Assembly (NCBI RefSeq): GCF_017161425.1
Contig: NZ_CP071057.1
Location: forward strand, 806,001 to 870,000
Origin: Marinicauda algicola
Lineage (GTDB): Bacteria; Pseudomonadota; Alphaproteobacteria; Caulobacterales; Maricaulaceae
DNA: 64,000 bases
Direction: 5' to 3'
Below the pieces are notes generated by a model. The model was not told the origin of the DNA and did not search any database. It saw nothing but the letters and a program-made list of their open reading frames with translations. Below are positions 11,486-22,700 of the stretch, in pieces. Numbering within the stretch: position 1 is the stretch's first letter; the number at the start of each line of letters is the position of its first letter. The position numbers were made by a program, and so were the translations under genes.

Positions 11486-12199
11486 TCAGAGCACCGTGAA
11501 TGCGCCGTTGGCGACATTGTGCGCGATGATCGGCATGACGACACTCCCGGTCTTCTCCCGCAGCCAGAGCAGGACGAGCGACGGCACGCCCGTCATCGCG
11601 AAGATCATCGCATCGAAGGCAAACGCCCCGTCCTCGTAGCTCAGGCCATGGGCAAGTCCGAACAGGACCGAGGTGAGCACCCCGCCATAGCCGATCGGAG
11701 CGCCCAGCACGGGCAGTCTTGCCCTGAACGCCTCGTTCATCGCGAGCAGGAGCACGCCGCGGTAGAATATCTCCTCGTCGAGGCCGGGCATGGTCCACTG
11801 GAAGGCTATGGTCTCGGCGTTGGCCGGTCCTTCGCCATCGCTCCAGGCCCAGTAGAAGAACAGGGCGCAGAACAGGGCCAGGACCGCAAGGGCCATCGGC
11901 CAGCCGCGCTCCTGCTTCAGCGTGAGCCCGCAGCGGCGAAACCCGAACGCGGGCAGAGCCGCGATCGCGAGCATCGCGGCGATGGCCATGACCTTGCCCA
12001 GCCAGTTCCAGTCCGCGGCCGGGGGAAAGTTCGGCAGGGTGAAGAAAAAGCGCGTGAGCAGGAGATCGTAGAGCGCGTAAAGGCCGAGCGCGACGAGAAA
12101 CCAGGACAGGCGGAAGCTCTTGCGGAAGGTCAGGGCGCCGATCGCGCCCAGCACGGCGACCGCCCCGATCTGGCCGAGCATGAGAATGAATTCTTGCAT
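11486..12199 (-). CDS. CPBP-family intramembrane metalloprotease
   Basis: A polytopic membrane protein of 237 residues with about seven to eight helices. The CPBP (CAAX protease/bacteriocin-processing) motifs are all there: EE plus YR at residues 142-147 (DEEIFYRG), FGLAHG at 180-185 and HNVANG near the C-terminus. These are the glutamate and histidine residues of the Rce1-like active site. The start at MQEFIL places the first membrane helix normally; an ATG 11 codons earlier is less likely. Substrate unknown. It is convergent with pyrG, 10 bp away. Confidence 0.88.
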   Translation of the reverse strand: MQEFILMLGQIGAVAVLGAIGALTFRKSFRLSWFLVALGLYALYDLLLTRFFFTLPNFPPAADWNWLGKVMAIAAMLAIAALPAFGFRRCGLTLKQERGWPMALAVLALFCALFFYWAWSDGEGPANAETIAFQWTMPGLDEEIFYRGVLLLAMNEAFRARLPVLGAPIGYGGVLTSVLFGLAHGLSYEDGAFAFDAMIFAMTGVPSLVLLWLREKTGSVVMPIIAHNVANGAFTVL

Positions 12200-12275
12200 T
12201 TGCGCCCCCGCTATCGGCGCAAGTTCTATCACCGAAATTTCCTCGCTGTCTTCGCGAAATCCGCGTTCGTCAGCG

Positions 12276-13703
12276 CTATGGCGCAGTCTGGCCGTCCACG
12301 ATTCCGTAGCGCCACGCGCCTTCCAAGAGATAGCGGTCCATCGCCGCGCGTACCGCGTCCGGCGTGACGGCGGCGAGTTCGGAATGCAGCATCATCAGGC
12401 GTTCCGGCGCGGAAGGATCCTGGAAGCTCAGGCCGGCGAGATGGTCCCCGAGCGGGCGAAGATTCGCGGCGTTGAGCCAACGGCGGTAGAAGTCGAGCAG
12501 CTGGTCGCGCGCCTCGAGAATGGCGTCGTCGCTCATCCCGGTGCGCACATCCGCGAGAGCGGACTGCAGGAGTGACGGCGCCGCGGCCGGATCGAGCTCC
12601 GGCCCGCCGAACAGGATCGTGAAATAGGCCGGAGCGCGCTCGGCGAGCGGCGGGATCGCCGCGCCGTAACCCCTTGCATCGGAGAGTGCGGTGACCGAAG
12701 CGCGCCCGGCCAGGGCCCGGCCGAGCGGGGAGAGGGGAGCTCGCGAGACCTGCCACAACGTCTCGAACGGCCCGCGCCCGCCCAGCAGATACTGGTCGAG
12801 CACCAGAAGCGCGGCGAAATCTGGATCAGAGGAAGCCGGCGCGGCAAACCCTGCCGCGACCCAGTCGCCTTCGAGCGTGTCGAAGCGGCGAATGACCGGG
12901 CCCGCGTCCTCCACGATCGCGTCGGCGCGCAGGAGGCCCTCAGGCTGCAGGGGCTCCCGCTGCGGCAGGGGCCCGCGTGTCGCGAAGGCCGCGAGCAAGG
13001 CGCCCTCCATCGCCGCCGGGTCGAGATCGCCGGCCACGACGAGCGTGACGTTCTCCGGCCGGTAGACGATCGCCTGATAGGCTTCGATCGTCTGCCGGGA
13101 GAGGGTCCCGGCGAGCGCGCTTTCCGCCTCGATCTCGGGGCGGTTGCCGTAGAAGGCGTGCTCCAGCGCATATTGTGCGCGGTACTGGCCGTAGGCGCCC
13201 GTGCGTTCGAGCTCGTCGAGGATTCTCTGGCGCTGTGTCTCGACGAGTTCCTCGGGTACGGCGAAGCCCCAGAGCTTGGCGCTGTAGGAGAGGGCGAGCG
13301 CGAGTCCGGAGGCGTCGGTGCCGTCCGGCTTGTTGATGGTCAGCCATGCCGAGACGTAGTCGGATCGCGCCTGCGCATTGCTATCCAGCGAATCGGACCC
13401 CTCCGGATAGGACCAGTCGCGTATCGAGGCGCGGGCGTTGGCGAAGACGTGCTCGGAAAAGTGCGCAAGGCCCGGAATGGCTTCGGTCGCCTGGCCATGG
13501 CGGGTATAGAGCCCGGCGAGGATGCGCGGTTCGATCCCCTCCGGGGCTTCGGCGCGGGCGATGACGACCTGGAAGCCCTGCGGCGCGGTGAAGCTGCGGA
13601 TCGGACCGGTGATCAGCGGATCGTCGCCGGCCGCGGCGAACGCGGGCGGCAGCGCCGCTGCCAGACCCAGCGCCGTCAGGGCGGCGCACAGTTGAAACCT
13701 CAT
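12276..13703 (-). CDS. M16-family metallopeptidase, periplasmic
   Basis: A 475-residue protein with a clear signal peptide (about residues 1-25, ending AFAAAG) and the inverted zinc motif HxxEH at residues 81-85 (HFSEH). The length matches a single M16 unit of two homologous halves, like processing-protease subunits, rather than full-length pitrilysin. With its catalytic motif intact it is probably an active periplasmic oligopeptidase; the substrate is unknown. It is divergent from rpmF, with 190 bp between them. Confidence 0.88.
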   Translation of the reverse strand: MRFQLCAALTALGLAAALPPAFAAAGDDPLITGPIRSFTAPQGFQVVIARAEAPEGIEPRILAGLYTRHGQATEAIPGLAHFSEHVFANARASIRDWSYPEGSDSLDSNAQARSDYVSAWLTINKPDGTDASGLALALSYSAKLWGFAVPEELVETQRQRILDELERTGAYGQYRAQYALEHAFYGNRPEIEAESALAGTLSRQTIEAYQAIVYRPENVTLVVAGDLDPAAMEGALLAAFATRGPLPQREPLQPEGLLRADAIVEDAGPVIRRFDTLEGDWVAAGFAAPASSDPDFAALLVLDQYLLGGRGPFETLWQVSRAPLSPLGRALAGRASVTALSDARGYGAAIPPLAERAPAYFTILFGGPELDPAAAPSLLQSALADVRTGMSDDAILEARDQLLDFYRRWLNAANLRPLGDHLAGLSFQDPSAPERLMMLHSELAAVTPDAVRAAMDRYLLEGAWRYGIVDGQTAP

Positions 13704-13893
13704 CGAACTCTCCCCAGCTTCGCGTGGCACCGGCAAGGATGCGCGCAGGGCTCCCGGCGGATGCAGGCGCGCCCTGTGTCTGGCCTGTTGCGCAAATCGT
13801 CCGAGCCTAGTATACGCGCTCGCTCATATTGCCGGGCGGTTGTCCGCCGGGGCAATCCCGGACTCAAATGACTTCAGACGTTGGAGAGGCCCG

Positions 13894-14076
13894 ATGGCGG
13901 TCCCTAAGAGAAAAACCACCCCGTCCAAGCGCGGCATGCGCCGGGCCCACGACGCCCTGTCGGCCCCGGCCTATGTCGAGGACAAGGACTCCGGCGAGCT
14001 GCGCCGTCCGCACCATGTCGATCTGAAGAGCGGCATGTATCGCGGCAAGCAGATCCTGGAGCCGAAAGAGGACTGA
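13894..14076 (+). CDS. rpmF: Ribosomal protein bL32
   Basis: A 60-residue basic ribosomal protein with the N-terminal signature [17 protein letters not shown]. It belongs to the cysteine-free form of L32, without the zinc ribbon seen in some bacteria. GGAGAGG lies shortly before the start. A strong hairpin terminator follows immediately, so it is probably a single-gene transcript. Confidence 0.96.
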   Translation: MAVPKRKTTPSKRGMRRAHDALSAPAYVEDKDSGELRRPHHVDLKSGMYRGKQILEPKED

Positions 14077-14106
14077 TCCTCTTTCCGGTTACGGTCGAAT
14101 TCGAGG

Positions 14107-14137
14107 AGCCCCGTGCGGAACGCCGCGCGGGGCTTTT
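14107..14137 (+). terminator. Rho-independent terminator after rpmF
   Basis: A stem of about 12 pairs (arms 14107-14118 and 14123-14134, one G-T pair, loop AACG) is followed by TTTT. It lies 30 bp after the rpmF stop and 64 bp before eno. Confidence 0.85.
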
Positions 14138-14161
14138 CGCATTGACCGGCCTCGTCTATGA

Positions 14162-15478
<1,317 letters not shown>

Positions 15479-15506
15479 ACCGCCGCTACAGGAGCGAAAT
15501 TGCCCG

Positions 15507-15545
15507 CGGGGCCGTGAGAGGGTATCTCACGGCCCCGTATTCGTT
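15507..15545 (+). terminator. Terminator-like hairpin after eno
   Basis: A perfect 13-bp stem (arms 15507-15519 and 15525-15537, five-base loop) is followed by TATTCGTTTT. It lies 28 bp after the eno stop and about 20 bp before the kbl start, so it should separate the two transcripts, although its U-run is interrupted. Confidence 0.8.
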
Positions 15546-15565
15546 TTGCCGACAGGAAGACCGAC

Positions 15566-16768
15566 ATGGCCCAGAGCTTCTACGACCGCCTGAAGGAGAC
15601 GCTCGAGGAGATCGAGGCCGACGGCCTCTACAAACGCGAGCGCGTCATCACCTCGCAGCAATTCTCCGAGATCGACGTCGAGCGCGAGGGCCGCGCCGAC
15701 CATGTCATTAACCTGTGCGCCAACAACTATTTGGGCCTTGCCAACCGGCCCGAGCTGATCGAGGCCTCGAAAGCGGCGCTCGACCGCTACGGCTTCGGCA
15801 TGGCCTCGGTGCGCTTCATCTGCGGCACGCAGGAAATCCACCGCGACCTGGAAGCCAAGCTCGCGAGCTTCACCCAGAAGGAGGATGCGATCCTCTATGC
15901 GGCGGCCTTCGACGCCAATGGCGGCCTGTTCGAGCCCCTTCTGGGCCCGGAAGACGCCATCGTCTCCGATGCGCTCAACCACGCCTCCATCATCGACGGG
16001 ATCCGGTTGTGCAAGGCCAAGCGCTATCGCTACGCGAATTCCGACATGGACGATCTCGAGGCCAAGCTGAAGGAGGCCAGGGCCGACGGCGCGCGCACCA
16101 TCATGATCGCTACCGACGGCGTGTTCTCCATGGACGGCTATATCGCCAGGCTGAAGGAGATCACCGATCTCGCCGCGAAGTACGAGGCGCTGGTGATGGT
16201 CGACGACTGCCACGCGCACGGCTTCATGGGCGCGAAGGGGCGTGGTACGCCGGAGCATTGCGGGGTGATGGACAAGGTCGACATCATCACCGGCACGCTC
16301 GGCAAGGCGCTCGGCGGGGCGATGGGCGGATTCACCGCGGCGAAGAAGGAGGTCGTCGACCTCCTGCGCCAGCGCTCGCGGCCCTATCTGTTCTCCAACT
16401 CGCTGGCCCCCTCGATCGTCGGGGCGAGCCTCACCGCGCTCGACATGGTCGCGCGCGGTGACGATCTCAGGGCCCAGCTCTTCGACAACGCCAAGCGCTT
16501 CCGCAAGGGCATGAGCGAGGCCGGTTTCGAGCTCCTGCCCGGCGAGCACCCGATCATTCCCGTCATGCTCGGCGATGCCGCGCTCAGCCAGAAGATGGCG
16601 AACGCGCTGATGGATGAGGGCGTCTACGTGATCGGCTTCTTCTATCCGGTCGTCCCCAAGGGCCAGGCCCGCATCCGCACGCAGATGAGCGCCGCCCACA
16701 CGCCCGAACAGATCGACCGGGCGGTGGAGGCCTTCACCAAGGTTGGGAAGCGTCTCGGGGTGATCTAA
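15566..16768 (+). CDS. kbl: 2-amino-3-ketobutyrate CoA ligase (glycine C-acetyltransferase)
   Basis: A PLP enzyme of the alpha-oxoamine synthase family that splits 2-amino-3-ketobutyrate with CoA into glycine and acetyl-CoA, the second step of threonine catabolism. It has 400 residues. The PLP Lys is Lys247 in [10 protein letters not shown], and [11 protein letters not shown] supplies the cofactor Asp. Its partner tdh is about 3 kb downstream rather than adjacent. It starts almost directly after the eno terminator. Confidence 0.96.
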   Translation: MAQSFYDRLKETLEEIEADGLYKRERVITSQQFSEIDVEREGRADHVINLCANNYLGLANRPELIEASKAALDRYGFGMASVRFICGTQEIHRDLEAKLASFTQKEDAILYAAAFDANGGLFEPLLGPEDAIVSDALNHASIIDGIRLCKAKRYRYANSDMDDLEAKLKEARADGARTIMIATDGVFSMDGYIARLKEITDLAAKYEALVMVDDCHAHGFMGAKGRGTPEHCGVMDKVDIITGTLGKALGGAMGGFTAAKKEVVDLLRQRSRPYLFSNSLAPSIVGASLTALDMVARGDDLRAQLFDNAKRFRKGMSEAGFELLPGEHPIIPVMLGDAALSQKMANALMDEGVYVIGFFYPVVPKGQARIRTQMSAAHTPEQIDRAVEAFTKVGKRLGVI

Positions 16769-16777
16769 CCTTCTCGC

Positions 16778-17176
16778 ATGAAGCTCTTCCGAATCATCCT
16801 GCCCGTCGAGGATATCGAAAAGGCCGCAAGGCTTTACGGCGAACTTTTCGGGCAGGATGGCAGCCGCGTCTCGCCCGGCCGGCACTATTTCGACGCCGGC
16901 GGGGTGACGCTCGCGCTCTATGACGCGATCGCGGACGGGGACACCGCGCCGGCCGACGTGGCGAGCGAACCGGTCTATTTCGCCGTCGCCGATCTCGAGG
17001 CGATGCGCGAGCGCTGCGCTAAGGCCGGGCTCGACTTTCCCAAGATGGACCTGCCCGGCGTCGGCGTGCTCGGGCGCATCGAGACCCGGCCCTGGGGCGA
17101 GCGTTGCTTCTACGCCATGGACCCGTTCGGCAACACGCTGTGCTTCGTCGACGAGGCGACCGCGCTCACAGCCTGA
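16778..17176 (+). CDS. VOC-family (glyoxalase/bleomycin-resistance fold) protein
   Basis: A 132-residue protein with the vicinal-oxygen-chelate fold: MKLFRIILPVEDIEKAARLYGELFG at the start is the usual first beta-alpha unit, and the C-terminal FYAMDPFGNTLCFVDE is the usual closing strand with a metal-ligand Glu. Reaction unknown; the family includes dioxygenases, glyoxalases and antibiotic-sequestering proteins. It lies 9 bp after kbl and is probably co-transcribed. Confidence 0.85.
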   Translation: MKLFRIILPVEDIEKAARLYGELFGQDGSRVSPGRHYFDAGGVTLALYDAIADGDTAPADVASEPVYFAVADLEAMRERCAKAGLDFPKMDLPGVGVLGRIETRPWGERCFYAMDPFGNTLCFVDEATALTA

Positions 17177-17180
17177 GCGC

Positions 17181-18251
17181 TCACGAGCCGAGAATCATCC
17201 GCGCGCGCTTTCCCAGCACCGCCCGCGCGCCTGCGCTGATCGCGACGCAGATCGCGAGCGAGCCGGCGAGCAGGCCGGCCATCAGGGCGATCGCGGCGAG
17301 GGGACCGAGCGGGGGGTCGATGACGAGCCGCGCGACATGGCCGATCGCGTAGAGCACGAAGAGGTGCAGGAAGTAGATCGCGAAGGCGTGCCCGGCGAGC
17401 GTGTCGAGGACGCGTGGAACCCGCGGCTCGATGGCCTTCAGCCCGGCGAGGAACAGCCCGGCGAGCGCCGCCTTCTGGAGATAGAACACGCTCTCCTGCA
17501 GGCGCACCGGGCCCGCCAGTCCGGTCCCGTTCCAGACCATCCAGACCAGGAGCGCGCTGGTCACGCCGGCAAGGAGCGCGAGGAGCGGCCAGATGCGCGA
17601 CATCCCGGCCGACACGGTCGCGTAATCGCGCCCGAGCGCCATCCCGCCGGCATAGGCCCCGAGGAAGTAGACCGCGTTCTGGACCGACAGCTCCGCCCCC
17701 GTGCGCGTGACGAGCAGCGGGGCGAGCCCGAGCGCGCCGACCGCCCAGATCCCCCACGAGCGCGACAGCAGCGCGCTCACCAGGGGCGTCAGCGCGAACA
17801 GCACCGCGAGGACCGGGATGTACCAGAACTGGCCCATTGCCGTGCCGAGCAGGATGTGGCGCGCACCGGCTTGCACGAAGGCGAGGGGGCCCTCGCCGAA
17901 CACCTCGAAGTCCTGCGACCAGTGCCAGTGGAAGAGCGTGAAGACCAGGCTCATCACCGCGTAGGGCGCGAGCACGTATTTCAGCTTGCCCTCGAAGAAG
18001 CGCGCCCAGCCACGATCCTTCAGGACCGCGGAGAACAGCAGGCCGGAGATCAGCGCGAAATAGAGCGTGGAATCGTGAAACAGCGCCTCGTTGAGCGCCG
18101 CGATGGCCCTGAGGGCCGGATCGCCTGCCGTCCCGCCGCCGAAGTCATAGACGGCGAGCGAGCCGGCGTGGACCGCCACGATATTGACGATCGCCACGCC
18201 CCGGAATGCGTGCAGGTGCGCGATGAAGCCGGGCTGTCGGTCTTGCGTCAC
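17181..18251 (-). CDS. Acyltransferase 3-family membrane protein
   Basis: A polytopic protein of about 356 residues and roughly ten membrane helices. The N-terminal HAFRGVAIVNIVAVHA is the signature of the acyltransferase-3 (OafA/NodX-like) family, with the catalytic-type Arg and His in the first helix; such enzymes O-acylate surface sugars or lipids. I place the start at the GTG at 18251, preceded by GGAG six bases upstream, because no ATG precedes the family motif closely. Its substrate is unknown. It runs against kbl and the VOC gene and separates them from tdh. Confidence 0.85.
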   Translation of the reverse strand: MTQDRQPGFIAHLHAFRGVAIVNIVAVHAGSLAVYDFGGGTAGDPALRAIAALNEALFHDSTLYFALISGLLFSAVLKDRGWARFFEGKLKYVLAPYAVMSLVFTLFHWHWSQDFEVFGEGPLAFVQAGARHILLGTAMGQFWYIPVLAVLFALTPLVSALLSRSWGIWAVGALGLAPLLVTRTGAELSVQNAVYFLGAYAGGMALGRDYATVSAGMSRIWPLLALLAGVTSALLVWMVWNGTGLAGPVRLQESVFYLQKAALAGLFLAGLKAIEPRVPRVLDTLAGHAFAIYFLHLFVLYAIGHVARLVIDPPLGPLAAIALMAGLLAGSLAICVAISAGARAVLGKRARMILGS

Positions 18252-18389
18252 GGGCGCTCCGGGCGAGGGCGGGACGTCACCCGGCTCGCACGAAACCGGG
18301 GTCCGGGCAAGCCCGCCCGCGCCGCGGCGAGATTTGCATTGCGGTGCGGGCGGCCCCCGGCCTAGATTTCTCGTGGAGGGGGACAGGCG

Positions 18390-19634
18390 ATGACCCGGAA
18401 ATCCGACGACACGCGGACCCGCAATGGGGCCGAGAGCACCAACGCAGCCGGCGATGAAGAGGGCGCGCTTGCCGCAAGCTCGGCCCACCCTTCCGACGAG
18501 ATGCTGCCCTTCCTCAACAATTTCCACGACATATTCACCACGATCGGCATCCTGATCCTGTCGGGCGGGCTCGGGATCGGTGTGGTCCAGCTTCTGTCCG
18601 GGATCGGCTTCGCGGCCGGCAGCCTGGCCTGGCAGATCATCGCGATCCTGCTCCTGGCCGGGACCGCGCTGATCTATTGGGGGATATCGGCCGTCCTGGT
18701 CGGGCGCCAGCGGCGCATCCTTCCGGGCGTCGTCCTCAGCCTCGCCTTCACCGGATCGGCCGCGCTCGTGCTGGGCTGGCTCTACTATCTGGGCGTTACC
18801 GAACTCTGGCAGGTCGATCCCGAGGCGTTCGATGCCGCTTTCGAGGCCGGGGCGTCGGACGCTTCCATCCGCGAGCAGGTCGACGCCGTGCTGGCGGAGC
18901 TGCCCCTTGCGGTACGCATCTTTCCGGTCGTCGCCGTGCTTGCCGCACTGCTTCCGGTCCTCGTGTACTACCGGTCCTTCCGCCTGCCGTTTGCCGGCGG
19001 CCTCACCGGGGTCGCGCTGGTGGCGCTGGCGGCGGCGACCTATCTGGTCGCGGATCCGTACGCCTTCGTGGTCCATCTGCCGCTGATCAACCTGCTGGCC
19101 GGCCTTGCGCTCTTCCTGGCCGGTCTCGTCTTCGACATGCGCGATCCGGCACGCACGACGCGCCTGTCGGGAACCGGGTTCTGGCTGCACTTCTTCGCGG
19201 CGCCGACGCTGCTGGGCGCCGCGGTGAACGCGACCTATACCGGCTGGCGTCTCGACGAGAGCGACTTCGCCGATCCCGCGGCCGCCGGCGGCCCGATCGG
19301 TGCGATGGCGAGCGGGGAAAGCGGGGAGGCGGTCGCGCTCGCCGCCGTGACCCTTGCCGTCATCGCGGGCTTCGCCCTGGTCTCCCTGCTCATAAACCGG
19401 CGCGCACTCATCGTGTCGGGCCTCATCACGGCGGGCATCTCGATCGGGGTTCTCGTCAGCCAGCTCGGCCTCGGCGCGGGCACGGTGGTGGCGGTCACCC
19501 TGCTCGCGCTCGGCGGCGTGGTGGTGATCCTCGGGGCGGCGTGGAACCCGGTGCGCCGCGTGCTGCTCGCGCCGTTTCCCAGGCAGGGTCCGCTCGCGCG
19601 GCTCTTCCCGCCGGCACGCGGGCTCGCCGGCTAG
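18390..19634 (+). CDS. Polytopic membrane protein, unknown function
   Basis: A 414-residue protein with a hydrophilic N-terminus of about 45 residues and about ten hydrophobic helices after it. I do not recognise a family with certainty; the helix-rich layout with periplasmic loops (one acidic, around residues 140-170) resembles DUF2157-like proteins, but that is a weak guess. GGAGGGGG precedes the start. It is divergent from the acyltransferase gene and lies 83 bp before tdh. Confidence 0.75.
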   Translation: MTRKSDDTRTRNGAESTNAAGDEEGALAASSAHPSDEMLPFLNNFHDIFTTIGILILSGGLGIGVVQLLSGIGFAAGSLAWQIIAILLLAGTALIYWGISAVLVGRQRRILPGVVLSLAFTGSAALVLGWLYYLGVTELWQVDPEAFDAAFEAGASDASIREQVDAVLAELPLAVRIFPVVAVLAALLPVLVYYRSFRLPFAGGLTGVALVALAAATYLVADPYAFVVHLPLINLLAGLALFLAGLVFDMRDPARTTRLSGTGFWLHFFAAPTLLGAAVNATYTGWRLDESDFADPAAAGGPIGAMASGESGEAVALAAVTLAVIAGFALVSLLINRRALIVSGLITAGISIGVLVSQLGLGAGTVVAVTLLALGGVVVILGAAWNPVRRVLLAPFPRQGPLARLFPPARGLAG

Positions 19635-19717
19635 GATTTGCGCACCGCGCCGATTGTCTTCGAGGCTGCGCTCGCGCTAGATCACGCGCCAGCGCAGCTC
19701 ACAAGGCCGGAAATTCC

Positions 19718-20752
19718 ATGAAAGCCCTCGTCAAAGCCAAGCCCGAAGAAGGCCTCTGGATGCAGGATGTCGACAAGCCCGGGATCGGGCCGGACGACGT
19801 GCTGATCCGCGTGCACATGACCGCGATCTGCGGGACCGATGTGCACATCTACAATTACGACGAATGGGCGCAGAAGAACGTGCCGGTGCCCATGGTCGTC
19901 GGCCACGAGTTCGGCGGCGTGATCGAGGAGGTCGGGCGCGACGTCACCCGGGTGAAGCCGGGCCAGCGTGTCTCCGGCGAGGGCCATGTGGTGGGCGAGA
20001 AATCGCGCGCCGTGCGCGCCGGACGCTTCCATCTCGATCCGGAGACCAAGGGCGTCGGGGTCAACATGCCCGGCGCGTTCGCCGAATACCTCAAAATCCC
20101 CGCCTTCAACGTGGTGCCGCTGCCCGACGACGTCTCGATGGAGCAGGCCGCCTTCCTCGACCCGCTGGGCAATGCGGTGCATACCGCGACGGCCTTCGAT
20201 CTCGTCGGCGAGGACGTGCTGATCACCGGGGCCGGGCCGATCGGCATCATGGCCGCGGCCGTCGCGCGCCATTGCGGGGCGCGCCACATCGTGGTGACAG
20301 ACATCAATCCCGACCGGCTGAAACTGGCCTCGAAGGTCTGTCCCAGCGCGCGCACCGTGGATACCACGAAGGAAGACCTGCGCGACGTCATGGCCGAGCT
20401 GAAGATGACCGAGGGCTTCGATGTGGGCCTCGAGATGTCCGGGGCCGAGCCGGCCTTCAAGCAGATGGTCGAGCACATGGTGATGGGCGGCAAGATCGCG
20501 ATGCTCGGCCTGCCCGGAAAGCCGTTCAGCCTGGACATGGGCAGCCTCATCATGCGCGCGATCACCTTCAAGGGCATCTACGGGCGGGAGATGTTCGAGA
20601 CCTGGCACAAGATGCTGGCCATGCTGCAATCGGGCCTGGATGTGTCGAAGCTCGTCACCCACCGCCTGCCGGCGAAGGAATTCCAGGCCGGCTTCGACGC
20701 GATGCGCTCGGGCAAGTCCGGCAAGGTGATCCTGGACTGGCGGGACGTGTAG
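19718..20752 (+). CDS. tdh: L-threonine 3-dehydrogenase, structural-zinc-less form
   Basis: A medium-chain alcohol dehydrogenase family enzyme that oxidises threonine to 2-amino-3-ketobutyrate with NAD, feeding Kbl. The 344-residue chain has catalytic-zinc ligands Cys38, His63 and Glu64 and the Rossmann loop [10 protein letters not shown]. In E. coli Tdh the structural zinc is held by Cys93, 96, 99 and 107; the aligned residues here are Gly93, Ser96, Val99 and Asp107, in [15 protein letters not shown]. So the structural zinc site is absent while the rest is conserved. Confidence 0.94.
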   Translation: MKALVKAKPEEGLWMQDVDKPGIGPDDVLIRVHMTAICGTDVHIYNYDEWAQKNVPVPMVVGHEFGGVIEEVGRDVTRVKPGQRVSGEGHVVGEKSRAVRAGRFHLDPETKGVGVNMPGAFAEYLKIPAFNVVPLPDDVSMEQAAFLDPLGNAVHTATAFDLVGEDVLITGAGPIGIMAAAVARHCGARHIVVTDINPDRLKLASKVCPSARTVDTTKEDLRDVMAELKMTEGFDVGLEMSGAEPAFKQMVEHMVMGGKIAMLGLPGKPFSLDMGSLIMRAITFKGIYGREMFETWHKMLAMLQSGLDVSKLVTHRLPAKEFQAGFDAMRSGKSGKVILDWRDV

Positions 20753-20784
20753 CCTTCCCCTCCGGCGGTGACAAAGGCGTTCGA

Positions 20785-21453
20785 ATGACCTGTGAAACCA
20801 CTCCGCTCGAGTTCATCACCCGGCCCGAGAGCGAGATGATCGAGCGTGCCCGGGCCTTCTACGCCGAGATGAACCGGCGCCGGACGGTGCGCGACTTCTC
20901 CGAACGCGACGTGCCGCGCGAGATCATCGAGCAGGCGGTGCTCACCGCCGGCACCGCCCCGTCCGGCGCCAATCACCAGCCCTGGCATTTCACCGTCATC
21001 GGCAAGGGTCCCGTCCGCAAACGCCTGCGCGAGGCGGCCGAGGCAGAGGAGAAGGCGTTCTACGAGGACAAGGCCAGCGCCGAATGGCTCGAGGCGCTCG
21101 CCCCGCTCGGAACCGACGCGAACAAGCCCTTCCTGGAGACTGCGCCCTGGCTGATCGCCGTGTTCGCGCAGCGCCGCGGCGGCATCGAGCCGGGTGCGGA
21201 CAAGAAGAACTATTACGTCGCGGAGAGCGTCGGCATCGCCTGCGGGCTCCTGCTGGCGAGTCTTCATCATGCGGGCCTCGCCACGCTTACCCACACGCCG
21301 AACCCGATGGGCTTCCTGTCGGAGATCTGCGGCCGGCCGGCGAGCGAGAAGCCCTACATGCTCATCGTCGCCGGCTACCCGGCGGAGGCCGCGCATGTGC
21401 CGGTCCACGCGCTGAAGAAGAAGCCGCTCGGCCAGATCTGCGATTTCCTGTGA
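20785..21453 (+). CDS. Nitroreductase-family FMN oxidoreductase
   Basis: A 222-residue flavoprotein of the nitroreductase fold. FMN-binding segments are [14 protein letters not shown] near residue 32 and [14 protein letters not shown] around 68-81. The C-terminal half has the conserved [15 protein letters not shown] and Ala-rich dimer helices. This form resembles the dehalogenase/BluB-like side of the family; the natural substrate is not evident. It starts 32 bp after tdh and may be co-transcribed with it. Confidence 0.88.
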   Translation: MTCETTPLEFITRPESEMIERARAFYAEMNRRRTVRDFSERDVPREIIEQAVLTAGTAPSGANHQPWHFTVIGKGPVRKRLREAAEAEEKAFYEDKASAEWLEALAPLGTDANKPFLETAPWLIAVFAQRRGGIEPGADKKNYYVAESVGIACGLLLASLHHAGLATLTHTPNPMGFLSEICGRPASEKPYMLIVAGYPAEAAHVPVHALKKKPLGQICDFL

Positions 21454-21550
21454 CGGGCGGCCCTGCGCAGGCCATACCCGTCATGCTGCACCCGGACGGG
21501 TTCAAATCGCCCGCGCCTTCGGGTTAGAACCGGGGCCGAAGGGGAGGGTC

Positions 21551-22054
21551 ATGTCGAGCATCGATAACCAGCATGAGCGCGGAGAGACCGGCGGTGCCGG
21601 TTCCTTCCTGAACCCGGCCGCGCCGATTCCCTCAGAGACTGCCGCTAAGGGGCGGATTCGCCTGGCCGGACTGCTCGGCCTGCTCGTCGTGATCTCGGCA
21701 GCGGTATCGCTCGGCGATGCGGTGCAGACGCTGTTCGGCGACCGCAGCGAGGAGGGGCGGGCAGGGCCCGACATCGTGCTCGCGGGCCTTCTCGCCTATG
21801 TCGTGGCGATCGTCGCTTTCAGCTCGATCGCCATGCTGTTCGTCCAGCGCCTCTGGGTCGTCGGCCTGTTCGTCAACGCGGCCGGGCTCTGGGTCGGCAT
21901 CCGGCTTGTGCTGACCTTCCAGCAGCTCGGTGACGCGCGCGGCGTCATCGTCGGCGCGCTCAACTTCGTCTTTGCCTGTTTCGTCGCGCTCGTCATCGTT
22001 CACGCCCTGCGCGGCGCGCTGCATCTCTACGAGGCGCGCCGGCGGGCGGGATGA
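21551..22054 (+). CDS. Small four-helix membrane protein, unknown
   Basis: A 167-residue protein with a hydrophilic N-terminal 35 residues and four hydrophobic segments at about 38-57, 75-97, 100-120 and 130-155. I do not recognise the family. A GGGGAGGGTC sequence just before the ATG is a strong ribosome binding site. It ends almost tail-to-tail with the superinfection-immunity-type gene (stop 22054, the other stop at 22059). Confidence 0.7.
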   Translation: MSSIDNQHERGETGGAGSFLNPAAPIPSETAAKGRIRLAGLLGLLVVISAAVSLGDAVQTLFGDRSEEGRAGPDIVLAGLLAYVVAIVAFSSIAMLFVQRLWVVGLFVNAAGLWVGIRLVLTFQQLGDARGVIVGALNFVFACFVALVIVHALRGALHLYEARRRAG

Positions 22055-22058
22055 GACA

Positions 22059-22247
22059 TCAGCCGGCGGTGCGGACCCGCGGTTCGCTCGCCGTCACCGA
22101 CCAGATGAGCGCGATGATCCAGCCGATCACCGTCCAGCCCAGCAGCAGGTTCGTCAGGAAGATGGCGAACGCGTTGTGATGGCCGCGCAGCAGGGCGATG
22201 AAGGTGGGCAGGAAGTGCAGCAGGGCCAGCAGGATCAGGATTTCCAT
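22059..22247 (-). CDS. Superinfection-immunity-type small membrane protein
   Basis: A 62-residue protein of two hydrophobic helices with the family pattern FLPTFIALLRGHHN then FLTNLLLGWTVIGWIIALIWS. The name comes from phage Imm-type superinfection exclusion proteins, but chromosomal copies are widespread and of unknown role. The start is at MEILIL, with AAAGG upstream. Two perfect inverted repeats lie 34-70 bp upstream (22281-22317), so its expression may be regulated. Confidence 0.78.
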   Translation of the reverse strand: MEILILLALLHFLPTFIALLRGHHNAFAIFLTNLLLGWTVIGWIIALIWSVTASEPRVRTAG

Positions 22248-22280
22248 ATCGTCCAACCTTTCTTGGTCTCTTCTGGGAGC

Positions 22281-22317
22281 TCCACGGTTGCCTCCGTGGA
22301 TTATCGATTTTCGATAA
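22281..22317. promoter_or_regulatory. Two abutting inverted repeats upstream of the superinfection-immunity-type gene
   Basis: The first, 22281-22300, is TCCACGG-N6-CCGTGGA; the second, 22301-22317, is TTATCGA-TTT-TCGATAA. Both have perfect seven-base arms and touch each other. On the minus strand the second contains a GATAAT that could serve as a -10 element, in which case the first would fold in the 5' leader. A regulator-binding site is the other reading. Confidence 0.5.
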
Positions 22318-22401
22318 ATGTAGCGAGTCGACGCGGCCGCCGCAAGACCGATTTGCTGGCCCGGGCGAATGGACGTATCCGGATCAGGGGCTGGGGCGGA
22401 C

Positions 22402-22622
22402 ATGATCCTGGCCAGGCTCAGCGGTCATCTGCGGACGCAGAACTGGACGGCAGGCGCCGCCTGGACACACCCATCGACGGAGCGCTCGCCGATCCGGAAG
22501 CGGCTTCGAAGGTTTTCGTGATGGCCGGGCTCTATGGCCGGGTGCTCGAAATGCAGTTGCAGATGAACGAGAGCACGCTGGGGCTTCGCGACACCCTGCT
22601 GGAAGCCGTGGAGTCCCGATAG
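22402..22622 (+). pseudogene. Decayed gene with internal deletion (small inner-membrane protein family)
   Basis: An ATG at 22402 opens a peptide of which the first 17 residues (MILARLSGHLRTQNWTA) match from memory the usual N-terminus of a family of single-helix membrane proteins. That frame then loses all resemblance and stops early. In a different frame, 22461-22622 encodes 53 residues (LDTPIDGALADPEAAS... to a TAG) resembling the soluble C-terminal helices of the same family. The membrane helix and middle are missing. I infer a large internal deletion with a frame change. Confidence 0.5.
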
Positions 22623-22700
22623 GGCCCTGTGATCCGCGGCACAGCCGGACTGTCAGGGCAGGAGTAGGAGGGGAAGACGTCTCGCAGCCCGGAGTTCGCG

